Shown here one piece after another: positions 6,806 to 14,235 of a stretch of 14,724 nucleotides of DNA (within the stretch, counting starts at the first letter, position 1; each line of letters opens with the position of its first letter). This DNA comes from Pedobacter sp. UBA1654 (lineage in GTDB: Bacteria; Bacteroidota; Bacteroidia; Sphingobacteriales; Sphingobacteriaceae). Made by a program: the position numbers and the translations under genes. The stretch is taken from NCBI GenBank assembly GCA_002320935.1, contig DCLG01000032.1:3323-18046 (forward strand), given 5' to 3'. A model generated the notes under the pieces. The model was given only the letters and a program-made list of their open reading frames with translations, was not told the DNA's origin and searched no databases.

Positions 6806-8341
6806 TTATTTTTGTGTGTTAGACAATACTTGTTCAAGTTCGGCTCTTGAAAGATTTAGTTCTTTTGCTAACCGCATTCCATAGTCACGGTCTGCCTGAT
6901 AGAAGTAGAAAATCATCTTTGCAACAGTTGTATTATTGTTTACTTGCTTCAATGCACCAGAAAGGTTAGCAATTAAATTGTCCTGATCTTTTTTAGAAAA
7001 AGAGCGGTATAGTTCGCCAGCTTGTTGAAAGTCGTTCGGCTTGGAAATTTTAGCTTGCGCAGTTTCCGTGTTCTTAAATTTTGAAACTGAGTATTTGAAT
7101 TTGCTATCGTCTTTTACCTCCGGGCGATTTACAGAAGGTTGATAATTGATGTCACCGAAGTTCTGCTTTTTGGAAGACATCACCCCGTTTTGGTTGTAGT
7201 TGTAAGACTCAACCTTCGGTGCATTCACTGGAAGCTGCTGGAAGTTGCCGCCCATCCTGTACCGTTGGGTGTCGAAGTATGAAAATAAACGACCCTGAAG
7301 TAATTTGTCTTCAGAGGGCTCAATTCCAGGAACAAGGGTGCCGGGAGAAAATGCACTCTGCTCAACTTCCTGAAAGTAGTTCTCTACATTTTTATTCAAT
7401 GTCATTGTACCAACCAGGTTTAGTTTTGCTACAGCTTCAGGCCATACCTTAGTTACATCGAGTGGATTGAAATCCAGGGCACCAAACTGCTCTGCTTTAA
7501 GTAGCTGTACATACAGGTCCCATTTAGGGAAGTTCCCCGCTTTGATGTTGTTAAACAGATCCATTGTTGCATGCTCTGTCATGGTTGCCTGTATCTTGTC
7601 CGCTTCTGCCTGCTCCAGGTTGCGCTCACCTTGTTTAGATTTCCAGGTATATTTTACATAGGTCACCTCGCCTTGTTCGTTAACCCATTTAAATGCGTGT
7701 ACCCCTGAGCCATTCATTTCCCTGAAGTTTGCTGGAATGCCATAGTCGGAAAACAACCAGGTCAGCATATGCGTTGCTTCCGGCACGTTTGCAAAGAAGT
7801 CGAAAACCCGGCGTGGGTGTGATGCTTCGTTGGTTAGGGGAGATGGCTTAAAAGCGTGAACCATATCCGGAAATTTGATGGCGTCACGGATGAAGAAAAC
7901 AGGCAGGTTATTTCCCACAAGGTCATAGTTGCCTTCTTCTGTATAAAACTTCACCGCGAAACCGCGTGGATCCCGGTAGGTCTCTGGAGATCCTGACTGA
8001 TGAACTACTGTTGAAAACCGAACGAATAGAGGCGTTTTCTTTCCTTTGGCCGAAAACATTTTTGCTTTTGTAACCTCAGAAAAGTCTGCAGCAGCAACAA
8101 ACTCACCATATGCACCTGCACCACGTGCATGTACCACACGTTCAGGAATACGTTCCCGGTCAAAGGCTGCGAGTTTCTCGATCAAATGAATGTCCTCCAG
8201 TAGGACCTGCCCATTGTTTCCAATGGTTTTGGAGTTCTGGTTGTCGCCAATAATGGCACCTGTGTTCGTTCGCATCGTTTGCGCAAAGAGCGCCTGTCCG
8301 CTAATGGCCAGTGCTGCGAAAAGGGTAATGTGTTTCATCAT
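6806..8341 (-). CDS. katA: Exported monofunctional heme catalase
   Basis: The 511-residue protein breaks down hydrogen peroxide to water and oxygen. An N-terminal signal peptide (MMKHITLFAALAISGQALFA, then QT) places it in the periplasm, as for KatB-type catalases. Catalytic H71 lies in RVVHARGAGA, catalytic N144 in VGNNLPVFF, and the proximal heme ligand Y355 in RLFSYFDTQR with R351 four residues before it. The catalase core runs to about 390. A C-terminal catalase-related helical segment (about 430-505) follows, with YFYQADRDYGMRLA. The size is that of small-subunit catalases. It is divergent from oxyR, with a -7 element at 8366-8373, and is followed by the ankyrin gene. Peroxide induction through OxyR is inferred from the arrangement. 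The symbol katA is used for the enzyme class; katB would be equally fair given export and the ankyrin neighbour. Confidence 0.95.
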   Translation of the reverse strand: MMKHITLFAALAISGQALFAQTMRTNTGAIIGDNQNSKTIGNNGQVLLEDIHLIEKLAAFDRERIPERVVHARGAGAYGEFVAAADFSEVTKAKMFSAKGKKTPLFVRFSTVVHQSGSPETYRDPRGFAVKFYTEEGNYDLVGNNLPVFFIRDAIKFPDMVHAFKPSPLTNEASHPRRVFDFFANVPEATHMLTWLFSDYGIPANFREMNGSGVHAFKWVNEQGEVTYVKYTWKSKQGERNLEQAEADKIQATMTEHATMDLFNNIKAGNFPKWDLYVQLLKAEQFGALDFNPLDVTKVWPEAVAKLNLVGTMTLNKNVENYFQEVEQSAFSPGTLVPGIEPSEDKLLQGRLFSYFDTQRYRMGGNFQQLPVNAPKVESYNYNQNGVMSSKKQNFGDINYQPSVNRPEVKDDSKFKYSVSKFKNTETAQAKISKPNDFQQAGELYRSFSKKDQDNLIANLSGALKQVNNNTTVAKMIFYFYQADRDYGMRLAKELNLSRAELEQVLSNTQK

Positions 8342-8365
8342 GTGTTTTATGATTTAATTCAGACT

Positions 8366-8373
8366 CAAAAGTA
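8366..8373 (-). promoter_or_regulatory. -7 element of the catalase promoter
   Basis: The minus strand reads TACTTTTG, an exact match to the Bacteroidetes TAnnTTTG. Transcription would begin near 8360, giving a leader of about 18 bases before the ATG. Overlapping it on the upstream side is a direct repeat, GATAC-TC-GATAC (8371-8382), a possible activator site. Confidence 0.6.
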
Positions 8374-8408
8374 TCGAGTATCCTGCCAGCCTAATAACTG
8401 AAAATTTC

Positions 8409-8416
8409 TATCTTTG
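8409..8416 (+). promoter_or_regulatory. -7 element of the oxyR promoter
   Basis: TATCTTTG exactly matches TAnnTTTG. Transcription would begin around 8423, about 15 bases before the TTG start at 8438. This also argues against a start at 8414, which would lie inside the promoter element. Confidence 0.65.
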
Positions 8417-8437
8417 CCATCGACAAAATCTATAGTC

Positions 8438-9376
8438 TTGAACATCCAACAGTTAGAATACGTTATAGCCGTAGACCGGTTTAAAAATTTCACCAGAGCA
8501 GCTGAACATTGCTATGTCACACAGGCTACCCTTAGTGCCATGATCAAGAAGTTAGAGGTTGAATTGGACATAATCCTGTTTGATCGTACTCCTAAAGGGG
8601 TTTATACAACAGACGCAGGTTTAGAAATTATTGAGGAAGCCAGGAAAATTGTTTTGCATTCTAATCTTCTTGCAGAAAAAGCCAAGAAGATTAACGGCAC
8701 CATTGCCGGAGAAATCAAGATCGGAATCATTCCGACAATTGCAAATTCCCTATTGCCAAAAATTATAAAGCCGCTTTTGGAAGTATACCCTGAGTTAAAA
8801 CTTGAAATCGCGGAACTCACAACTGATCACATCATCAAACAGTTGAAAGAAGGTCTGATTGATATTGGCATCTTAGCTACCCCAATCACAGCATCTGAAA
8901 TCGACAAGGTCGTATTGTTCCATGAGTCTTTAATGGTTTACGGCGATCTGAGTACGGACAAGAAGTATATATTACCGGAGGAGATACGCGAGCAAAAAGT
9001 CTGGCTTTTCGAAGAAGGACATTGCCTGAGAGAACAATTTATACAGTTGTGTTCATTGAAGAAAGATGAAGTATCTGTGAAGAACCTGAAACTTGAAGCA
9101 AGTTCATTTGATACCCTTTTGAATATGGTTGATGAATTTGGCGGCCTAACCCTGATTCCAGAACTATACTATCAATCGTTATCAACGGAACGCCGGAAAA
9201 GAGTAACACCATTTAATGCACCTGTACCTGTAAGGGAAATGAGTATTGTTTTTCATAAACCACACGCTAAAGGAAGAATCATAAAAGCGATCGCAGACCT
9301 GATTAGGAGCAATATCAATGAAACCTTGCGTTCACATCTCGTTCCTGAAAAAGAACTCGATGTGATCAGTTTCTAG
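8438..9376 (+). CDS. oxyR: OxyR, LysR-type peroxide-sensing regulator
   Basis: The 312-residue LysR-type regulator has a winged helix-turn-helix at about 1-60 (FTRAAEHCYVTQATLSAMIK) and an effector domain from about 91 to 300. The segment LFEEGHCLREQFIQLC contains C196 and C205, separated by eight residues as in the C199–C208 pair of E. coli OxyR. These form the disulfide that switches the protein on when peroxide oxidises C199. With the divergent catalase this identifies OxyR. The start is TTG at 8438, giving the family N-terminus MNIQQLEYVIA. A longer frame from 8414 adds eight residues and begins within the promoter, so I reject it. The C-terminal tail (LRSHLVPEKELDVISF) is somewhat longer than in E. 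coli. It probably activates katA–ankB and may control itself. The protein is cytoplasmic. Confidence 0.93.
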   Translation: MNIQQLEYVIAVDRFKNFTRAAEHCYVTQATLSAMIKKLEVELDIILFDRTPKGVYTTDAGLEIIEEARKIVLHSNLLAEKAKKINGTIAGEIKIGIIPTIANSLLPKIIKPLLEVYPELKLEIAELTTDHIIKQLKEGLIDIGILATPITASEIDKVVLFHESLMVYGDLSTDKKYILPEEIREQKVWLFEEGHCLREQFIQLCSLKKDEVSVKNLKLEASSFDTLLNMVDEFGGLTLIPELYYQSLSTERRKRVTPFNAPVPVREMSIVFHKPHAKGRIIKAIADLIRSNINETLRSHLVPEKELDVISF

Positions 9377-9382
9377 AGCATA

Positions 9383-9412
9383 AAAAAAGGGAGATCAGCA
9401 TCTCCCTTTTTT
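9383..9412. terminator. Bidirectional Rho-independent terminator between oxyR and tldE
   Basis: Perfect 13-base arms AAAAAAGGGAGAT and ATCTCCCTTTTTT around a CAGC loop. U-runs form on both strands. It ends directly before the TAA of tldE at 9414-9416 and lies just after the oxyR stop. Confidence 0.9.
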
Positions 9413-9413
9413 A

Positions 9414-10751
9414 TTATACAGCATCTGATAATGATGTGAAATTGAAATCTCTTATTTTCAGAGGCGGAATGAGGTAATTGTTGTTTGATTCGTCGCTTAC
9501 AGTTCTTTCCGGTATACCCATTTCTTCAAGATTATTAAGCATGATTACCGGGCTTTCATTGAACCGGAAGTTCTTGACAGGAAACCTGATTTCTCCATTT
9601 TCGATGTAAAATGTACCGTCTCTTGTAAGGCCCGTTAATAGCAATGTCTGCGGATCAACAGATCGGATATAATATAGCCTGGTGACCAAAATACCCTTTC
9701 CAGTACCTTTTATAAGTTCTTCGAGCGATTTGGAGCCGCCATCCATGATCACGCCACTTGGTCCCGGAAGTGGTGCTTTGCCTTTTTTGGCTGCCCAATA
9801 CCTTGAAACAGGCATGTTCTTTACCATTCCCTTTTCGATCCAATATGTTTTTTGCATCGGAAGTCCTTCAGCATTGAAAGTTGATCCCGGCAGTTCAGGA
9901 TGCCATGGATCTGAATAGATGTTTACACGGGGATCAACAAGTTGTTCTCCAAGCCTGGTCTTGCCACCAGCTTTGCTTAAAAAGCTCCTGCCTTCATCAG
10001 CGGATCGCTCATCCATGCTGAACGTGATGTGTTCCAGCAGGACTGCAACAGCAGTCGGTTCGAGAATTACTGTGTATTTCCCAGGCTCAATAGCCCTGGC
10101 GGCAACAGATCCGAGTGCTTTCTTTGCAGATATTTCTGAAGAGACTTTGGCGTCGAGCTTGCTGAAGTCATTATAACCCTTGGTGACATATCCAGATCCT
10201 TTACCATCTTCAGTACGCATGGTGATGCTAAATTCTAAGTTAGTATCAGTTTCGTATGCAAAAAGTCCTTTTGTGTTCATTACCGCTGTGTATCCAGCAC
10301 TATTCTCCAAGAAGCCGGCCGCGTTCAATTTACCTGCTTTGGCTACCTCAAGGCTCTTTGCTACAGCATCTGCACGCTCCTTAGGGCCTGCTGCTGCAGT
10401 GGCCTCTGCATACATTTTCGATGAGGGACCATATTTTTGTGGACCAACAAATGGCACATACTCGGGGTTGTCTGGTGCCAATTTAGCGAGTTCCTCGGAT
10501 CGCTGCACAGCATTCTGTATAGATGCGTCGTCTATTTCATTCAAGGTGACGATCCCCATTTTTTTTCCAAATGCAGACGCAATTAGTAGACTGGTGCTAC
10601 TTAATGCGCCGCTGGTACTCACCTGATTGCGCGCGTACCGGATGTTAGCGCTGTCCCGGCCAGACAAATTAACCTCACACTCTTCCGCTTTTGAATAGCT
10701 AAGGACTTTTTTCAACAGGGCCTCTGCCGCTTCTTTTGTAATTAATGCCAT
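9414..10751 (-). CDS. tldE: TldE/PmbA family protein, presumed partner of TldD
   Basis: The 445-residue protein is the non-catalytic half of the TldD/TldE pair. In E. coli TldD–TldE is a heterodimeric metalloprotease that processes microcin B17 and CcdA. Here the N-terminal alpha/beta domain (1-220) is followed by the core. At the place of the TldD zinc motif it reads LLEHITFSMD (238-247), without HExxxH, as expected for TldE. Late motifs include GLTRDGTFYIENGEIRFPV near 373-391 and a Gly-rich GPSGVIMDGGSKSLEEL segment. The N-terminus MALITKEAAEALLKKV is an amphipathic helix, not a signal peptide. This is notable because its partner has a Tat signal. The ATG follows the tldD TAA after a single base, so production is coupled. 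The substrate here is unknown; no modified-peptide cluster is visible. Confidence 0.9.
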   Translation of the reverse strand: MALITKEAAEALLKKVLSYSKAEECEVNLSGRDSANIRYARNQVSTSGALSSTSLLIASAFGKKMGIVTLNEIDDASIQNAVQRSEELAKLAPDNPEYVPFVGPQKYGPSSKMYAEATAAAGPKERADAVAKSLEVAKAGKLNAAGFLENSAGYTAVMNTKGLFAYETDTNLEFSITMRTEDGKGSGYVTKGYNDFSKLDAKVSSEISAKKALGSVAARAIEPGKYTVILEPTAVAVLLEHITFSMDERSADEGRSFLSKAGGKTRLGEQLVDPRVNIYSDPWHPELPGSTFNAEGLPMQKTYWIEKGMVKNMPVSRYWAAKKGKAPLPGPSGVIMDGGSKSLEELIKGTGKGILVTRLYYIRSVDPQTLLLTGLTRDGTFYIENGEIRFPVKNFRFNESPVIMLNNLEEMGIPERTVSDESNNNYLIPPLKIRDFNFTSLSDAV

Positions 10752-10752
10752 C

Positions 10753-12393
10753 TTATGCGATTTTTCTAGCTGTGTTTATAACGTTAACTCCATTGAACCT
10801 GGTGGTGGAAGAACCATGTGATACCGCGCTTGACTGACCGGGTTGTCCCTTTCCATCGAAGAATGTTCCACCAAGGCGGTAGTCACTCTGATCACAAATG
10901 GCAACACACGAGTTCCAGAATTCCTGTGTGTTGGCCTGATAGGCGACATCTTTTAACATGCCTGCAATTTTACCATCTTTAATTTCATAGAAAAGCTGTC
11001 CGCCAAATTGGAAATTATACCGCTGCTGATCGATGGAGAACGAACCTTCACCTACTATATAAATTCCTTTCTTTACATTCTTAATCTGATCGGCAATACT
11101 GAGCGGTTTTGTACCGGGCTCAAGTGACACATTCGCCATGCGCTGAAACTGCACACTGGACCAATTGTCTGCATAGCAGCAGCCTTGAGAGGCATCCAGG
11201 CCAATGATGTGTGCCTGATCGCGTATTGCCTGATAATTGACCAGAATGCCATCTTTGACCAAATCCCATTTGCCACATTTTACCCCTTCGTCATCATAAC
11301 CAACGGCGCCGAGTGAACCGGCTTGTGTTTTATCTGCGACCATATTCACAATGTTACTACCATATTCGAACTTCTTAGTCTCCCATTTATCAAGTGTAAG
11401 GAAGCTGGTTCCGGCGAAATTGGCCTCATAGCCCAACACCCGGTCCAGCTCTGTCGGGTGCCCGCAAGATTCATGTATGGTCAGTGACAAGTGGGAGGGA
11501 TCAAGTACCAGATCATACTTGCCAGGTTCTACCGACTTCGCTTTGATTTTTTCTGAAACTTGTGCTGCACCCTGCCGGGCGTCCTCCAGCATGTCATACC
11601 TGCCTTTGTAAAGCGTTCCTGCAGGTGTTTTTACCTTGTCCTGTGGCCCTGCATCCAGATACTCGTAACCCATTCCCATCGGGGAACTCAAGGCATTTCT
11701 GGTTTCATATTTTCCGGAAGCTTTATCAATTTTGGTGATATAGAAGGTTGGCCAGATGCGATGGATATCCTGATCAATGTAAGAGTTATCGGTAGAGGCG
11801 AAATACTTTTGTTCATTCACCATGAACATGATCGAGTTAACATAATCAGCGCCACCTTTCATAGCCGCGTCGTTCACGGCCAAAAGCAGATCAACTTTTT
11901 CTTTGATGGGGACCTCAAAGGCATTCTTTTCGATCGGTGCTTTCCAGGATACTTCACCATATCCTTTCTGGGCTGCAAGTTTAACAGGTTCTGACTGCAG
12001 TCTTGAGTTCTCCTTCGCAATTGAGACTGCCAGGGCAGCAGTTTTTGCAATGCTATCTTTATCCATCTTATCTGTAGCCGCAAAGCCCCAGGAGCCATTC
12101 GCAATAACACGGATTCCAATGCCATAGGATTCGGTATTTACCAGATTTTCCACTTTGTCTTCACGGGTAACAACATACTGGTTCAGGTACCGGCCAATTC
12201 GAACGTCCGTGTATGTTGCACCTTTGGAACGGGCAGCATTTAGTGCCACGTCAGCTATGATCTTTTTTGCTGCCGGATCAACATACTCCAGAGACTTCTC
12301 TATGGGGATTTCATTTCCCCATACAGGTATTGCGGGTATCATTGCCATAGCGGCACCAATACCTGATAATTGGATAAACTTTCTACGCTTCAC
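10753..12393 (-). CDS. tldD: TldD family metalloprotease with twin-arginine signal
   Basis: The 546-residue protein begins KRRKFIQLSG followed by a hydrophobic stretch (11-26), a twin-arginine export signal, which predicts folding in the cytoplasm and export by Tat. The zinc motif HESCGH (307-312, HExxxH) lies in LTIHESCGHPTELD and fits TldD. The third ligand of E. coli TldD is a Cys in a CGKxGQ segment; here the corresponding region appears to read DGKGQPGQ (513-520), so the third ligand may differ. GYDDEG (365-370) and GEGSFSI (448-454) are further conserved stretches. The start is GTG at 12393: an in-frame TAG lies just upstream, no ATG is available, and the Tat motif needs this start. It is first in a two-gene unit with tldE. 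A symmetric hexamer array lies directly before the start. Function in the periplasm is inferred. Confidence 0.92.
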   Translation of the reverse strand: MKRRKFIQLSGIGAAMAMIPAIPVWGNEIPIEKSLEYVDPAAKKIIADVALNAARSKGATYTDVRIGRYLNQYVVTREDKVENLVNTESYGIGIRVIANGSWGFAATDKMDKDSIAKTAALAVSIAKENSRLQSEPVKLAAQKGYGEVSWKAPIEKNAFEVPIKEKVDLLLAVNDAAMKGGADYVNSIMFMVNEQKYFASTDNSYIDQDIHRIWPTFYITKIDKASGKYETRNALSSPMGMGYEYLDAGPQDKVKTPAGTLYKGRYDMLEDARQGAAQVSEKIKAKSVEPGKYDLVLDPSHLSLTIHESCGHPTELDRVLGYEANFAGTSFLTLDKWETKKFEYGSNIVNMVADKTQAGSLGAVGYDDEGVKCGKWDLVKDGILVNYQAIRDQAHIIGLDASQGCCYADNWSSVQFQRMANVSLEPGTKPLSIADQIKNVKKGIYIVGEGSFSIDQQRYNFQFGGQLFYEIKDGKIAGMLKDVAYQANTQEFWNSCVAICDQSDYRLGGTFFDGKGQPGQSSAVSHGSSTTRFNGVNVINTARKIA

Positions 12394-12426
12394 TTTTAGT
12401 TGTTTAGTTAACTAAATATAACTAAA
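12394..12426. repeat. Symmetric TTAGTT hexamer array before tldD
   Basis: Four copies of one hexamer lie directly upstream of the GTG start: TTAGTT at 12396-12401 and 12404-12409, and its complement AACTAA at 12410-12415 and 12420-12425. The middle pair forms the perfect 14-base palindrome TTTAGTTAACTAAA (12403-12416). It could be an operator, or a hairpin in the tldD leader that hides the start codon. Confidence 0.55.
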
Positions 12427-12475
12427 GCAAAAGCACGTTTTGTATAAGTTGAATATTTTTTTGGGGTTAAATAAG

Positions 12476-12506
12476 AAAGCCCTGAAGTCATGTTCTTCAG
12501 GGCTTT
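12476..12506 (-). terminator. Rho-independent terminator of the M28 peptidase gene
   Basis: Perfect 12-base arms AAAGCCCTGAAG and CTTCAGGGCTTT with a 7-base loop, 35 bases past the M28 stop codon. On the minus strand the second arm ends in UUU followed by CTTATTT. It lies between the M28 gene and tldD on the same strand, so it separates them into two transcription units. Confidence 0.85.
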
Positions 12507-12541
12507 TATCAACTTAAAAGATTGTCAATATAACAGGTGCT

Positions 12542-14104
12542 TTACTTGTCCAGTCCACCTCTGCGGGTGGCTTTGTTTGGAACAGGCCATTTTACACCTT
12601 CAGCTTTCACTGTCGATGATTTCTCTGGATCTTCACTAGCCATGTACGCCATAATTGCGGCAAGCATTGCATTGTTCTTTACGTCGTCGAATACAACCTT
12701 GTCATAGGTATCACGATTGGTATGCCATGTATAATTGCCATAAGACCAGCTTAGTGAGCTCAAAGAAAATCCTGGAGCACCTGCAGCTACAAAAGAAGCA
12801 AAGTCAGAACCGCCTGCGCCCGGTTTACCTGGGAAATCAAGTTTGATTCTGTTCTTCAAAGTGTCAGGAACTGCAGCTAACCATCTTCCTAAATAGTCTT
12901 TGGAGTTTGCAAAACCTTGTCCTGCAAGATTTACAACACGGCCGGTTCCATTATCCTGATTGAATAATGCCTGCAGGTTCTTAACGATCTCCGGATGATC
13001 TTCAACGAAAGCTCTTGATCCGTTCAGCCCTTGTTCTTCGCTGCCCCAGTGGCCCACAAGAATGGTTCGCTTCGGGTTTGGATAATATTTCTTAAGTAAA
13101 CGCATTGCTTCCATCATGGTAATGGTTCCAGTACCGTTATCGGTTGCACCGGTTCCGCCATCCCATGAGTCGAAGTGTGCGGAAAGGATTACATATTCTT
13201 CAGGCTTTTCTGTTCCTTTTATTTCAGCAATGGTATTGAAGGTAGGGACAACACCTAACTCTTTGGATGTTGTGTGCATGCTGATGGTCGGTTTTTTACC
13301 TGATTCTGCAAGGCGATATAGCAAACCGTAGTCTTCTAATGTAATGTCCACTGTAGGGACTTTCTTGGTATATGCACTAAAAATCTTGCTTACGCCGAAT
13401 CCTGCTGACCAGTTGTTGGTTATGATACCTAATGCACCGGCATTTTCCAAGGCCACCGGCAATGTACGGGCCGTGTAGCCAGTTTTAGCAATGCGGTTGC
13501 GCCAGGCAGCGACTTGAGCAGTACGCTCCGCCTTCATTTTCTCGAAAGATTCTTTTAATGCAAATTCTTCCCAGTTATAATCAGGACGACCAGTGGGCTG
13601 TGCCATGGAGATCATCACAAATTTACCTTTTGCGTTAGGTAACCATTTTTTAAATGCAATGGAATCCGCAAGATCCGGAAGTATGATCACTTCCGCAACG
13701 CTGGCCTTTTTTCCCATTCCCGGGCTCCAGGCAAGTTGGGTGCCTTCCAGGGATCTAACCCATGGACTTACCATATCAATATGAGAAATACCGCGTTCCC
13801 AGCCGCGCCATTCTCCCCATTTTTCATTTCTGGCAGAAATACCCCAGCTCTTATACTTTTCAACTGCCCAGTCATTTGCCTGCTTCATCTGCGGTGTACC
13901 CACCAGTCGTGGTCCGATGCCGTCAAGTAACTCGTGGGCAAGCTTCTCCACCTGGGAATTATTGATTCCTTCAGTCATGATGTTATCAATTACAGCTTTG
14001 CTGGTTTGTGCAAATGCGGTGCTGCTGCAAAGCAGAAGACCCAATACAAACGGCCGTGTGATGTGTCGCATGTTAAAGTTGAATTTTTGGTAAGTATGTT
14101 TCAT
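12542..14104 (-). CDS. Exported M28 family zinc peptidase
   Basis: The 520-residue aminopeptidase-like protein has a signal peptide (hydrophobic 18-30, cleavage after AFA near 32). A protease-associated (PA) domain is inserted at about 135-265. The M28 catalytic part covers about 285-490. All expected residues are visible: H310 and D312 in SAHFDSWD, D322 in ATDNGTG as the bridging zinc ligand, E356-E357 in GSEEQGLNGS as general base and ligand, D384 in FNQDNGTG, and H461 in TWHTNRDTYD. It should be a di-zinc exopeptidase acting in the periplasm or at the cell surface. The C-terminus is basic (KATRRGGLDK), without a sorting domain. Met12 (start at 14071) would give a shorter, more typical signal peptide, so the true start may be there. 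It is a single transcription unit with its own terminator. The peptide substrate is not known. Confidence 0.92.
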   Translation of the reverse strand: MKHTYQKFNFNMRHITRPFVLGLLLCSSTAFAQTSKAVIDNIMTEGINNSQVEKLAHELLDGIGPRLVGTPQMKQANDWAVEKYKSWGISARNEKWGEWRGWERGISHIDMVSPWVRSLEGTQLAWSPGMGKKASVAEVIILPDLADSIAFKKWLPNAKGKFVMISMAQPTGRPDYNWEEFALKESFEKMKAERTAQVAAWRNRIAKTGYTARTLPVALENAGALGIITNNWSAGFGVSKIFSAYTKKVPTVDITLEDYGLLYRLAESGKKPTISMHTTSKELGVVPTFNTIAEIKGTEKPEEYVILSAHFDSWDGGTGATDNGTGTITMMEAMRLLKKYYPNPKRTILVGHWGSEEQGLNGSRAFVEDHPEIVKNLQALFNQDNGTGRVVNLAGQGFANSKDYLGRWLAAVPDTLKNRIKLDFPGKPGAGGSDFASFVAAGAPGFSLSSLSWSYGNYTWHTNRDTYDKVVFDDVKNNAMLAAIMAYMASEDPEKSSTVKAEGVKWPVPNKATRRGGLDK

Positions 14105-14235
14105 GTCTCTAATCTAATAAAAATTGCCGTTCACATCCGCTTATAAATTACCGAATGAAACTTCAGTGCACTCATTTTCATGTCATTGTGAACAATGTGT
14201 AGCTATAAATTTACATCTGCTGCCAGGCAAGCTCG

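Noticed and set aside
8414..8437. Longer OxyR reading frame starting with TTG at 8414
   Set aside because: That TTG lies inside the TATCTTTG promoter element, and the family N-terminus MNIQQLEY starts at the TTG at 8438.
9682..10626. Long plus-strand open frames opposite tldE
   Set aside because: They are antisense to a well-supported gene, have low-complexity Ser/Ala-rich composition and no recognisable motifs.
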